DNA of 22,182 bases from a virus. The position numbers and the translations under genes were made by a program. Location: positions 1 through 22,182 of the IMG/VR virus record IMGVR_UViG_3300044640_001542. One strand, written 5' to 3'. Under the pieces are notes generated by a model. That model searched no databases, was not told the DNA's origin, and saw only the letters and a list, made by a program, of their open reading frames with translations. Positions 5,786 to 13,193 of the stretch are shown here, piece by piece; the stretch's first letter is position 1; the number at the start of each line of letters is the position of its first letter.

Positions 5786-6682
5786 CTAAGCCCTGCTAAT
5801 CGAGAAACTAACACTAATTATTGTCTGAGAAGCTATGCTACTAAGAGACGATACGCGTACAACATCACCAACAGCAGTTATGTTTACAAATGCTGTATGC
5901 GTAATTTGATGCTCACCGGTTCCCGATGATGCTGCACGTGTAAGGTTTACAAAAGCGCCGTTTACTGTTATGCCCAATATACGATTGCCTGTTGTGCCTG
6001 TTCCAAATTGACCAAAACCCGAAACGAGATACAGTCCAGTACGACGCACCGTGATTTCACCATTCGTCGTATTGACACTGAAAATCTTGTCATTACTCAC
6101 AGATGATGCGGAATATGTACCAGGTATATAAAACGTATTGGCAAGGGTAAGCGTCGCTGACCCACCGGTCATAAATGCATAGGATTGGTACGGTAACTGT
6201 GTCGTCGTGCCATACATTGCATACGATGGTGTGACTCCAGTGATAACCGCGCCAGCCACAATAACCGTACCAAGTAGTACATATGTCTGACCGGATAACT
6301 GCGCATCGGTTGCAACGACAAGCCGCACGGAGTAGGCGCCAATCGTTGTACCCGCGACGCTCCGCGATACGGTCAACGCTCCTGCGGTGTCGTTAACGAG
6401 GATTGCCACGTTGTAGGTAGCATTGGCCAGCGTTGACAATACGATGTTTTCCGACGCGGTGTTCTCGTAGAAGAAACCACCAACGACCGCAGCGCCGTCT
6501 TGGATGGTCAGCGTGCCTCCGCTGTTCGTCATGGTAAACAAATTGCCGACCTGGAGAACGCCGTTGCTCAGTGTCTTGGTTTCCATTGCGGTCAGTCGTG
6601 AGGATGCATAGCCCGCGCCGACGTTACCATCGCCAAACCCTGCGCCCGTTCCCGTCGCCATTCCCAAAGATTGCTCAGCCAT
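5786..6682 (-). CDS. Tail-tip protein with C-terminal C1q-like domain, 298 aa
   Basis: Encoded between Dit and the hub. Residues 1-35 are Gly/Ala-rich (MAEQSLGMATGTGAGFGDGN). Residues about 35-160 form repetitive beta strands with many small residues, typical of baseplate or fibre shafts. The last 100 residues (NGEITVRRTGLYLVSGFGQF, then GNRILGITVNGAFVNLTRAA) have the G-x-Y-x-V-x-G pattern and closing hydrophobic strands of a C1q/TNF-like jelly roll. A role in receptor binding or tip assembly is inferred. Start ATG with GGAG about 9 nt upstream. The low charge and high Ser/Thr/Gly/Val fit a secreted virion part. Confidence 0.68.
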   Translation of the reverse strand: MAEQSLGMATGTGAGFGDGNVGAGYASSRLTAMETKTLSNGVLQVGNLFTMTNSGGTLTIQDGAAVVGGFFYENTASENIVLSTLANATYNVAILVNDTAGALTVSRSVAGTTIGAYSVRLVVATDAQLSGQTYVLLGTVIVAGAVITGVTPSYAMYGTTTQLPYQSYAFMTGGSATLTLANTFYIPGTYSASSVSNDKIFSVNTTNGEITVRRTGLYLVSGFGQFGTGTTGNRILGITVNGAFVNLTRAASSGTGEHQITHTAFVNITAVGDVVRVSSLSSIASQTIISVSFSISRA

Positions 6683-6685
6683 TGC

Positions 6686-7585
6686 TTAGACTCCTATATA
6701 ACGCGCTGCGTAGTACATGATGACTTCGGAGTCGGTATCTGTTCCAGATGCCGATACAGAAATGGTATTCGTTCCGTTGAGAATCGTGGGGTCAGGATAC
6801 AGTCCCCAATTGACCAAGTTACTGTTGATGTTTAACGCTGCAAACTGATTTACACCGTTCTGATCAACGACACTCTTTTTTCCATAGGCCAGGTCAATGG
6901 TCCATATCTGACCAGCTGGTATGGGGTCATCGAACTGTATGATATTGCCAAGTCCGTCGACAATGGTCAGGTCTGTCGCAGGCCCTGTGCATTGAATGCG
7001 AGGAAATGATGGCCATGAGCCGAGATAATTGATAGTTGCAATGTTGTTAATGCTCCCCGCTCCGTACGGTACCGGATACGGTTTCGGATATGGTGTTGGT
7101 GTTCCAAATGCGGCACCGCTGATATATCTTGTCGTTTCGTATAGGTCGTACCATGTTGGGTCGGCTGCGCGCAACTGGATAACACCGCGCACTGTGAAGT
7201 CTCGCGCATCGGTGTCCATGGTCAACCCGCCAACGACCTGCACATCGATTTGTCGTGCAAATGAATTGGTACTAAATGTTAGTTGCGCGATATCGTTGCC
7301 GGGTTTGAATACTTGCAATATCTTTTCCCGTACGTTAAAACTTTCCGTGAAGGATGTTGCAGGCGCAACAAACGGTAAAGAAATGATGCGAGGGTCGAGA
7401 CGAAAGTCGATATCGGTATCGCCGTTTTGAAACGGGCCGCGCTGGGTAATGCGGTGCAATGGAGCAAGTCCCCAGTTCATTGTTCCGGTTAGATACACTC
7501 TGTACGGAACAAATCCAGTGTCTGGACTTGTATCGAGTAAATCGAACCAATATTCTTTTCCGCCACGTTTGAATATAGTTGTCAT
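6686..7585 (-). CDS. Distal tail (Dit)-like protein, 299 aa
   Basis: The frame is open upstream, but the ATG at 7585 (MTTIFKRGGKEYWFDLLDTS) overlaps the tape-measure stop (TAATG). The N-terminal half contains the strands and the segment DARDFTVRGVIQLRAADPTW, the 'ADPtw' signature of Dit/sipho-tail proteins. The second half (YLGSWPSFPRIQCTGPATDL, then IPAGQIWTIDLAYGKKSVVD) is the usual C-terminal galectin-like domain. Dit forms a hexameric ring joining tail tube and hub. Position directly after the tape measure supports the call. Confidence 0.82.
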   Translation of the reverse strand: MTTIFKRGGKEYWFDLLDTSPDTGFVPYRVYLTGTMNWGLAPLHRITQRGPFQNGDTDIDFRLDPRIISLPFVAPATSFTESFNVREKILQVFKPGNDIAQLTFSTNSFARQIDVQVVGGLTMDTDARDFTVRGVIQLRAADPTWYDLYETTRYISGAAFGTPTPYPKPYPVPYGAGSINNIATINYLGSWPSFPRIQCTGPATDLTIVDGLGNIIQFDDPIPAGQIWTIDLAYGKKSVVDQNGVNQFAALNINSNLVNWGLYPDPTILNGTNTISVSASGTDTDSEVIMYYAARYIGV

Positions 7586-9360
7586 TACACGCTCCCCATC
7601 GTCATCATCCATGCGCGTGCGTCGGAGATGAGTGACGATTCACTTTGCATGTTGCTGTAGTTTGCAGTGAGATTCAGCGTCACGTTTTGACCGTTGGTGT
7701 TCGTCGTCAAACGAGATCGCCCTGTGTTACCTGTTGCGCCTTCTCCGTCGCCTTCGCCATCTCCGCCGCCACCAAAGAACGACGTCACCGCACTCCATGC
7801 AGCACGAGCGGCGGCCATTAGCGCATCTTTGACCCAAGCGGCGCCACTCTTGATACCGTCGGCAACACCTTGAATCATGTTTGTTCCCAACTTCAACACT
7901 TCGGGTTTGATTGTTGTGAAGAACGTCATCAGGTTCTTGTCGAGGGTCTTGAAAAATCCCCAGAGGTCTTCGAGCGCAGTGCCGACCGTCGTTTTCAATG
8001 TCGTCCAAGCGCCCATAAAATCACCCTTGACGAGTTTTGACAACACCGTAAGAATACCGGTCACCGCCGCCATAACCGTGGTCACCAATGAGAAGAACGT
8101 ATCAAGCACCGTCTGAATATATGGCCATGCAATGGTAAACGCCTGACTGAGCAAATCCCACGCGATGGCGGCACCTTGGAACGCCAATACTAAGACATCG
8201 CGCACCGTTGTGGCGAGCGCACCGAGCAACGTTTGCAAACCCTCCAAAAACGCCATAACCGTAGGCGATCCGAGGTAGTCCGCAATTGCAGTACCTGCGC
8301 CAACCATGGCATTGACAAAGATAGTGCCGAAGGTAGTCGCCGCGTCGGTCAGTGGTTGCAAGAAGACCAGCACCGAAGCGAGCCCACCGTTGAGCGTCTC
8401 GAGTACGCCCGGTATACCTGCGATGGCATTGCGGATCATGTCGAAGACTCCCGACGTGGTGCCGGTTTCTTGCATCGAGGTTATCCACCCAGACAACGAG
8501 GTGACCACGCTTGCAATGATGGGAACGACGGTGTCGGACATGAATGTACCGAATTCCATTAAGATGGGCATCAGTGCTTCGCCAAGGGTCTGCTTAACGT
8601 CCGCCATCTTCTCTTGAAGTACGATTTGTTGTCCTGCGTAGGTGTCCACCGCAGCCGCCGCACTTCCGCCGAATTGGGTATTGAGTTCCGCCATCATGAC
8701 TTCTTGGGCACCTGCGACGTTGCCCGCCTCGACCATGGCTTTGATCATGGCTTCTTGGTCTGCAGTGAACTGCACACCGCTTCGGCTCAGCGCCGCCAAG
8801 CCCGCCACAGGGTCATTGAGTGCTTTACCGACTTGCATCGCTGCGCTGTTCAAATCCATCCCCAGCGCTTGCGACATGTCGAGGATGGATTGCGTCGCGA
8901 GTCCAAAGTTGCGCCCTTCGATGTTGGTAAACGTTGCGAGAACGTTCTGCGCGCCAAGGATGGCATCGTCAGAGAACAACGATTGACCCGACGCGGCACT
9001 CATGTTGCTCGCCAATTCCGCCATTTCTTCGGCAGTATATCCCGCTGCGAATCCCGTGGACTCAACGACGGCTTGAGTCTGCGCCATTACGGAATTCCAC
9101 GCGCTCGCCTCGTCGATTGCGCCACCGATAAAGTCAGTGACCGCACCGAGTGCTTGCTTACCCAAATCCAGCGCCATACCTGCGATGCCTTGGCCGATAC
9201 CTTGCAAGACACCGGTCATCGTTGCGCCCATGCCGGAAAACGAAGAGCCCGCTTTGGTGGCGTTTTTGCCAACATCGTCGAGCCCGTCGTTCACGGCTTT
9301 GGTCGTCTTTGTCGCGTCGTCTTCGCTCTTAAAGCGAATCAGTACCGTCTCTTCGGCCAT
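7585..9360 (-). CDS. Tape measure protein, 591 aa
   Basis: It sets tail length and is threaded in the tube until ejection. The protein is long, Ala/Gly/Met-rich and mainly helical, with hydrophobic stretches (GVLQGIGQGIAGMALDLGKQ; VLVFLQPLTDAATTFGTIFV; MAAVTGILTVLSKLVKGDFM). Residues about 85-260 resemble the conserved tape-measure region (SILDMSQALGMDLNSAAMQV, then KALNDPVAGLAALSRSGVQF). The C-terminal part (GTNMIQGVADGIKSGAAWVK) is also typical. It lies directly after the frameshifted chaperones, as in lambda-like tails. The start is an ATG 3 nt past the frameshift product's stop, with AAGGAAG upstream. By the usual 1.5 angstrom per residue it implies a tail near 90 nm. No lysozyme or peptidase motif is visible. 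Confidence 0.93.
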   Translation of the reverse strand: MAEETVLIRFKSEDDATKTTKAVNDGLDDVGKNATKAGSSFSGMGATMTGVLQGIGQGIAGMALDLGKQALGAVTDFIGGAIDEASAWNSVMAQTQAVVESTGFAAGYTAEEMAELASNMSAASGQSLFSDDAILGAQNVLATFTNIEGRNFGLATQSILDMSQALGMDLNSAAMQVGKALNDPVAGLAALSRSGVQFTADQEAMIKAMVEAGNVAGAQEVMMAELNTQFGGSAAAAVDTYAGQQIVLQEKMADVKQTLGEALMPILMEFGTFMSDTVVPIIASVVTSLSGWITSMQETGTTSGVFDMIRNAIAGIPGVLETLNGGLASVLVFLQPLTDAATTFGTIFVNAMVGAGTAIADYLGSPTVMAFLEGLQTLLGALATTVRDVLVLAFQGAAIAWDLLSQAFTIAWPYIQTVLDTFFSLVTTVMAAVTGILTVLSKLVKGDFMGAWTTLKTTVGTALEDLWGFFKTLDKNLMTFFTTIKPEVLKLGTNMIQGVADGIKSGAAWVKDALMAAARAAWSAVTSFFGGGGDGEGDGEGATGNTGRSRLTTNTNGQNVTLNLTANYSNMQSESSLISDARAWMMTMGSV

Positions 9361-9363
9361 TAC

Positions 9364-9761
9364 TTACTTCCTTCGCTCGCGTACCTTGCGTTCGATTTGC
9401 ATCATGACCAAGTCTTCTTGAATGACTCGCCATGGTACCGCTTCGAGTTCCGTAGGTGTGCAGTGGTACACATCGCGACACATAACGAGCCGTATATATT
9501 CCATTGGCGCTTCTTCGCCCACCCAAAGGTGAGCGCTGAGCGCCGTTCTTAGTTTCCCAGTGATGGCGACAACGAACCAAGCACGGCTTTGACGATTGAC
9601 GGAAAGTGTTTCGCCGGAATGTCTTCAAAGTCGCCCTCGGTAACGGTGACGCACTTGCGCAGGATCGCAACGGTGACACTGAGGTCATCTTTGCCCGCCT
9701 GCAGTTTGACCAAGTCGCCAATGGTCAATTTCGAATCGTCTACGGTGTATTCATGTGACAT
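9364..9761 (-). CDS. Tail assembly chaperone fusion (gpG-T type) made by -1 frameshift, 132 aa
   Basis: The product reads the 70 codons of the short chaperone, slips back one base at the heptamer at 9552-9558 and continues from codon CTA (9552-9550) to a TAA at 9366-9364. The 62 extra residues (LRTALSAHLWVGEEAPMEYI, ending MQIERKVRERRK) are protein-like, have no start of their own, and fill the gap between the short chaperone and the tape measure. In lambda the matching gpGT fusion recruits tail-tube protein to the tape measure. The arrangement and slip site match that system; use of the site is inferred. Confidence 0.82.
9549..9761 (-). CDS. Tail assembly chaperone, short form (gpG-like), 70 aa
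   Basis: A small acidic/helical protein between the major tail protein and the tape measure, the standard place for the gpG-like chaperone. It begins MSHEYTVDDSKLTIGDLVKL and ends PSIVKAVLGSLSPSLGN. AAAGGAG lies about 9 nt before the ATG. The terminal codons GGA AAC before TAA, with the preceding G, form the slip heptamer that gives the longer product. The short form is expected to coat the tape measure during assembly and is absent from the finished virion. Confidence 0.85.
   Translation of the reverse strand: MSHEYTVDDSKLTIGDLVKLQAGKDDLSVTVAILRKCVTVTEGDFEDIPAKHFPSIVKAVLGSLSPSLGN
9552..9558 (-). promoter_or_regulatory. Programmed -1 ribosomal frameshift site GGGAAAC
   Basis: In the zero frame it reads G GGA AAC TAA, a canonical X-XXY-YYZ heptamer closely like lambda's GGGAAAG. 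It sits directly before the stop of the short chaperone. Downstream on the mRNA are a GCGC-TCA-GCGC hairpin (9533-9543, 8 nt past the site) and an alternative 7-bp stem with a 4-nt loop (9517-9534), which share two bases. Either could stimulate slipping. Confidence 0.85.
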
Positions 9762-9803
9762 GTGGGGTGTCTCCTTTGTAGAAATTGTGTGGGGCTAAAT
9801 GTT

Positions 9804-9837
9804 GGCACGCGGTCACGCCCCACCATGACCGCACGCC
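9804..9837. other. Hairpin between major tail protein and chaperone genes
   Basis: The arms GCGGTCA (9809-9815) and TGACCGC (9826-9832) form a 7-bp stem, extended by three outer pairs across two mismatches. No T run follows. Placed just after the abundant tail-tube gene, it may stabilise that mRNA end or lower readthrough. Confidence 0.42.
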
Positions 9838-9840
9838 CTA

Positions 9841-10296
9841 CTATGCGACGTCAGTGTACGTAATTGCGGGACACCGTACAGTGAAGGAAACCATCAAGGC
9901 ATCGGCTGAGGATGCGTCAACGGCTGGATAGTCGATGGATGTGATGTAGCCGGTGGCTGCGGTCTCGATTGAGTTTGCACCCGAAGCGGCGCCACGTGGA
10001 AGCCACTTGATTTGCACTGCGCTTTTCGCTGCGAAGGCACCCTGCGCAACCATGAACGGCTCTGTGGTGATGGTCTCGGTGTACAAGATATTGACCGTCA
10101 CATCGACGGGCTCGTACTTGCCCAAGAGAATAATGGCGCCGGCACCGTCCAAGGTGTACGTGTCGGAGTTCATCACTGTAGCGGTTGCGGCGTCGACGCT
10201 CTGCGTGGCTCCACTGATATCGACGTACGATCCGGCGCCGACTTTGATGCTTACCGTTGAAGCGACGCCGTTGACTGCGGCTGTGGTTTGTGGCAT
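9841..10296 (-). CDS. Major tail (tube) protein, 151 aa
   Basis: Called from its position between the tail completion gene and the chaperones and from its make-up: short, beta-rich, high in Ala, Thr, Val and Ser, no charge clusters. It begins MPQTTAAVNGVASTVSIKVG. Segments such as DTYTLDGAGAIILLGKYEPV and VDVTVNILYTETITTEPFMV fit tail-tube strands, and the ending SADALMVSFTVRCPAITYTD is a closing strand. GGAG lies 8 nt before the ATG. It would stack as hexameric rings round the tape measure. A family-level match cannot be checked here. Confidence 0.8.
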   Translation of the reverse strand: MPQTTAAVNGVASTVSIKVGAGSYVDISGATQSVDAATATVMNSDTYTLDGAGAIILLGKYEPVDVTVNILYTETITTEPFMVAQGAFAAKSAVQIKWLPRGAASGANSIETAATGYITSIDYPAVDASSADALMVSFTVRCPAITYTDVA

Positions 10297-10307
10297 GGTT
10301 CAGTCTC

Positions 10308-10751
10308 CTATTGGTTAATCTCACGGAATACAAGGGTCGCCACGACGGCGTCATAGTTACGGCCCGAAGCCGCTGGGAACTCCAAGACCTGCGCACGGCA
10401 TCGAAGGTCAACAACTGCCCACGATGGCGCCGTTAATGTTTTGACTGCGTCGTGATACGCAGCCAAGTACGATTCAACGTTTGGCGCAACGTCCGACAAA
10501 CCAAGCCCCATCCCCGCTGAGCGGAGTAGTGCAAGGTCTGTAATGGTCCATTCCGCCATCATCACATGTCCAGACCCGCCGAGCGTCTTGGTTTGCACCC
10601 GTGCGGAACTCATGCCGATGGCGCTGATGATACGCATGGGGATGTCTGCGATTTCCGCAGAATCCCGAAGCGATGAACCGCGGTATACCGTGGTCACACC
10701 GCTGACCGTCATAGCCTCGACCGCGTCAAGGATGCTGTCGAGTTGCGACAT
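10308..10751 (-). CDS. Tail completion / tail terminator-like protein, 147 aa
   Basis: The frame is open upstream but the ATG at 10751 (MSQLDSILDAVEAMTVSGVT) overlaps the stop of the connector gene (TAATG). The protein has an N-terminal helix, a central strand/loop region (HVMMAEWTITDLALLRSAGM) and a conserved-looking end (YDAVVATLVFREINQ), with a 'W-x-I-x-D-L' pattern of tail terminator/completion proteins. Its place between the gp6-like connector and the tail-tube gene supports the call. It would cap the tail or join tail to head. Confidence 0.62.
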   Translation of the reverse strand: MSQLDSILDAVEAMTVSGVTTVYRGSSLRDSAEIADIPMRIISAIGMSSARVQTKTLGGSGHVMMAEWTITDLALLRSAGMGLGLSDVAPNVESYLAAYHDAVKTLTAPSWAVVDLRCRAQVLEFPAASGRNYDAVVATLVFREINQ

Positions 10752-11350
10752 TACGAGTGCCTCACGTATTTCTTGATGATGGTTGAGACATCGGTCGGAA
10801 ACCGTGCCGGTGCCATCAGCACGCCGTCTGCGCTGATGATGTTGCGGTCTGTATCCGGGCCGCCTTCGCGTCTTCGGTACAGATATGCGCCGAGCATCAA
10901 CGTGGCGCTTACGATGTCTGCTGGTGGCGTTGTAGAGTATGCAAAGCGACCGACGACCGAGATGGAGTATTCCGGCGTGCCGGTAAATGTCCACTCAATT
11001 CTTGCGCTGTCTTTGAGTCGGATTGCGTACCATGGTTTGACGTTGATATCGATGGTCACGACGTCTGACAGTGCAATAGCGGTGCCGTTGCCGTTGGTTA
11101 TCGACGTGATGGCGCACAAGTCAGCACCGAGCCACAAGGTGCGCCCGTCGTCCTCAAGATCGCCCAACACTTCGCGACGGTACAACGGTGTGTAATACCG
11201 CGTGGTGTCTGCGGCCGCTTCGAAGACTCGGTGCGTCTGTCGCTCTATTTCGGTCTGCGCACGGGTCACCGCATTGCCGAGTTGTGTGTCGTCCGTCGTT
11301 GCGGTTGCGCCGATGTACGCACGCAAATCCGCTGCGGTTGCGTATGGCAT
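10751..11350 (-). CDS. Head-tail connector (gp6-like), 199 aa
   Basis: The N-terminus MPYATAADLRAYIGATATTD, followed by an internal segment with DDTQLGNAVTRAQTEIERQT, is the typical start of gp6/gp15-like adaptor proteins, whose first helices pack under the portal. The end (FPTDVSTIIKKYVRH) fits the C-terminal helix. A central beta part (LWLGADLCAITSITNGNGTA) follows the pattern of this family. The ATG directly abuts the preceding TAA. The protein should form a ring below the portal that receives the tail. Confidence 0.8.
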   Translation of the reverse strand: MPYATAADLRAYIGATATTDDTQLGNAVTRAQTEIERQTHRVFEAAADTTRYYTPLYRREVLGDLEDDGRTLWLGADLCAITSITNGNGTAIALSDVVTIDINVKPWYAIRLKDSARIEWTFTGTPEYSISVVGRFAYSTTPPADIVSATLMLGAYLYRRREGGPDTDRNIISADGVLMAPARFPTDVSTIIKKYVRHS

Positions 11351-11539
11351 TTAGACTACCTTCGTGGTGCGCTTCGGCTTCTCGGTTGGCTCTGATTCCA
11401 CTGCGACGGCTGAGCCTTCGTCAATGAGAATCTTTGCATCCACTTCGCTGACTTCGATGATATCCCCGGCTTGGAACGTCGTACACGCCTTAGTGGCTGC
11501 GTCGCGAAACACGATGCCGGATAACATTTGTACTTTCAT
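11351..11539 (-). CDS. Small head-region protein, 62 aa
   Basis: Begins MKVQMLSGIVFRDAATKACT. The middle reads FQAGDIIEVSEVDAKILIDE, a beta-hairpin then helix seen in small proteins coded between capsid and connector in many phages, and it ends in a charged tail (PTEKPKRTTKVV). GGAG precedes the ATG. Role unknown; it may be a minor head or connector part. It lies just after the palindrome that follows the capsid gene, so its level may be set separately from capsid. Confidence 0.68.
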   Translation of the reverse strand: MKVQMLSGIVFRDAATKACTTFQAGDIIEVSEVDAKILIDEGSAVAVESEPTEKPKRTTKVV

Positions 11540-11558
11540 TGTGGGGTCTCCGTGTGGT

Positions 11559-11591
11559 AGGGAGGTGTCAAGGATTCCTTGACACCTCCCT
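11559..11591. terminator. Near-perfect palindrome after the capsid gene, probable partial terminator or RNA-stability hairpin
   Basis: Arms of 16 bases (AGGGAGGTGTCAAGGA and its complement TCCTTGACACCTCCCT) flank one central base, so the RNA can form about 14-15 pairs with a tiny loop. No T run follows on the minus strand. It starts 6 nt past the end of the protease-capsid gene. The likely role is to protect capsid mRNA or reduce readthrough into the connector genes. A DNA-level binding site for a dimer is also possible. Confidence 0.6.
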
Positions 11592-11597
11592 GATTGA

Positions 11598-13193
11598 CTA
11601 AGCGTGGACGCCGACTGCGAACGCTTCGATTTGGGTCACGTCGCCACCGTAGCGCCATGAAGCGACGATGTAGGTCAAGCCCTTGCGCACGTCGCGCCAT
11701 CGCTCAATCTGGACACCGCTTGCGCGCTCGACAAATGCGTAGAACGAGTAGTTGCCGAAGATAATCGACTTGTTGGTCGTGGCAATCGCTGGGATTTGCG
11801 CCGACAACATCACCGGCCAACCTTCGACCGTGCGCTGACCGTTCACGGTGTCCGTGATGCGGTTGTAGTTGGTCAGGTCGAGGGTCTTCAATGCGCCCCA
11901 AGTGGAGTTCTGCATAATGAAGCCGGTTTCACCGTTGGTCAGGTATTCGCCTGCAACGTCGGTGCTGAGCCCGACAATCTGCGCGTTGGTGATTGCCGTT
12001 GCGCTGAATGCGAAGGTGTTGGTGATTCGTGGCAACAAACCCCAAGGCTGCGAAGAACCGGTACCGTTGACGATGTAGTTGTTGGCGCTGACTGCCATTG
12101 CCCGTGCGATTTCGTTCTGCAGGAACTCTTCGAGGTTTGACGAGGTATCGGCCATCAACTCATCCGACAAAGCGAATTCGAGGGTGTCTTTGTAGAGTTG
12201 GATGGTCTTCGAGTTGGCGAGGTTTGGCTCGCTGGCTGTTGCGGTCACACCTTCGGCAACGATTCCGGGAGTTGCCTTGGTGCTCTGCGCAGGCATAATG
12301 TGCTTCCAAGATTCCGTGGTGACACGAGTGAAACCAATTTGACCCAAGAACGAGAGTTCGTCACGACGTGCCGTGATGGTGCGGTTGATGGTCGTTGGAA
12401 CGGTGAAACCGCCGTCGTTGTTCGTTGCTTCGGTCAGTGTCTTCGTTGCTGACTTTTTGGCGTTGTGCAAGGTGTTCATCACCGATGCATCGTCGCTGCC
12501 ACGCATGAACGATTTGTACGCCTGGTGGTACTCGTTGGTGTCAAATGGGCTCACTGATTCGACCGCAGCCGGTGCTGCCTTCATTGCTGGTCCGCTGTGG
12601 ATCGTGCCGCCTGCGACGGGTTCGCCTGCGAGCTCGCTGATTGCAGCCTTGACTGCGTCCTTGATGTTTTCCATGGTGTGTTGTGTTTCCTCTGTAGATA
12701 CTGCGGTTTTGATATCGTCATGACCGGTGTTCGCTGCCGCAGTGCGCACAGTGGTTCCCTTGGTCGAGACTTCGGTAGTGGTTCGGGGTTCCGCTGGGGT
12801 TGGGGTCAGTGAGATTTCACCGACGACCCATCGCTTGATTTCGCCGTCGACGCGTTCAACGAGGTGAGGCAATGCGCCGGTCGAGAGACCAAGTGCGCCT
12901 TGCTCCGCGAGCTTCATCACGTCGGCTGCGTATTTGTGCCTGCGGTCAAGTTCGATTTGCACATCGATACCGGTGTCGGTCGGTGTCCATACTTTGACCG
13001 TGCCAATCTGCGACTTTAAGCCTCCAAGTGCGTGGTCGTAGTAGACAGGCATCCCAACGAAGGGACGCGTACCGCCGAAGTCGGTGTCTTTGCTGAATCG
13101 GTCGCCGGTCAAATCCTCGCCACCGTAGACAACACCGGTGCCCTTAAGGGTGAACGGTGCGACGGCTTTGATAGCGTGTGGTGTTGACTTCAT
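11598..13193 (-). CDS. Prohead protease-major capsid protein fusion, 531 aa
   Basis: Residues 1-140 are an HK97-type prohead protease: GVVYGGEDLTGDRFSKDTDF, then His54 in VYYDHALGG and Ser104 in GALGLSTGALP, with the WVVGEISLTPTPAEP strand. Residues about 140-205 are a low-complexity linker/delta-like part. From about 205 the HK97-fold major capsid follows (SFMRGSDDASVMNTL, GGFTVPTTINRTITARRDEL, NYIVNGTGSSQPWGLLPRIT, NYSFYAFVERASGVQIERWR). Most phages code these as two genes; here there is no stop or start between them. Cleavage near the junction would free capsid during maturation. ATG start overlapping the previous stop (ATGA). Confidence 0.93.
   Translation of the reverse strand: MKSTPHAIKAVAPFTLKGTGVVYGGEDLTGDRFSKDTDFGGTRPFVGMPVYYDHALGGLKSQIGTVKVWTPTDTGIDVQIELDRRHKYAADVMKLAEQGALGLSTGALPHLVERVDGEIKRWVVGEISLTPTPAEPRTTTEVSTKGTTVRTAAANTGHDDIKTAVSTEETQHTMENIKDAVKAAISELAGEPVAGGTIHSGPAMKAAPAAVESVSPFDTNEYHQAYKSFMRGSDDASVMNTLHNAKKSATKTLTEATNNDGGFTVPTTINRTITARRDELSFLGQIGFTRVTTESWKHIMPAQSTKATPGIVAEGVTATASEPNLANSKTIQLYKDTLEFALSDELMADTSSNLEEFLQNEIARAMAVSANNYIVNGTGSSQPWGLLPRITNTFAFSATAITNAQIVGLSTDVAGEYLTNGETGFIMQNSTWGALKTLDLTNYNRITDTVNGQRTVEGWPVMLSAQIPAIATTNKSIIFGNYSFYAFVERASGVQIERWRDVRKGLTYIVASWRYGGDVTQIEAFAVGVHA

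Noticed and set aside
5786-6682. Diversity-generating retroelement target in the tip protein
   Set aside because: No reverse transcriptase or template repeat is in the window, and the C-terminus shows no adenine-rich variable codon pattern.
8614-9552. Plus-strand open frame of 312 codons opposite the tape measure gene
   Set aside because: It mirrors the coding strand of a clear tape measure gene, has a His/Arg/Cys-rich composition and no domain, so it is a shadow.
9329-9721. 130-codon minus-strand frame over the chaperone genes
   Set aside because: It is in the third phase, rich in Arg and Ser, and overlaps the true chaperone and its -1 extension, both of which look protein-like.
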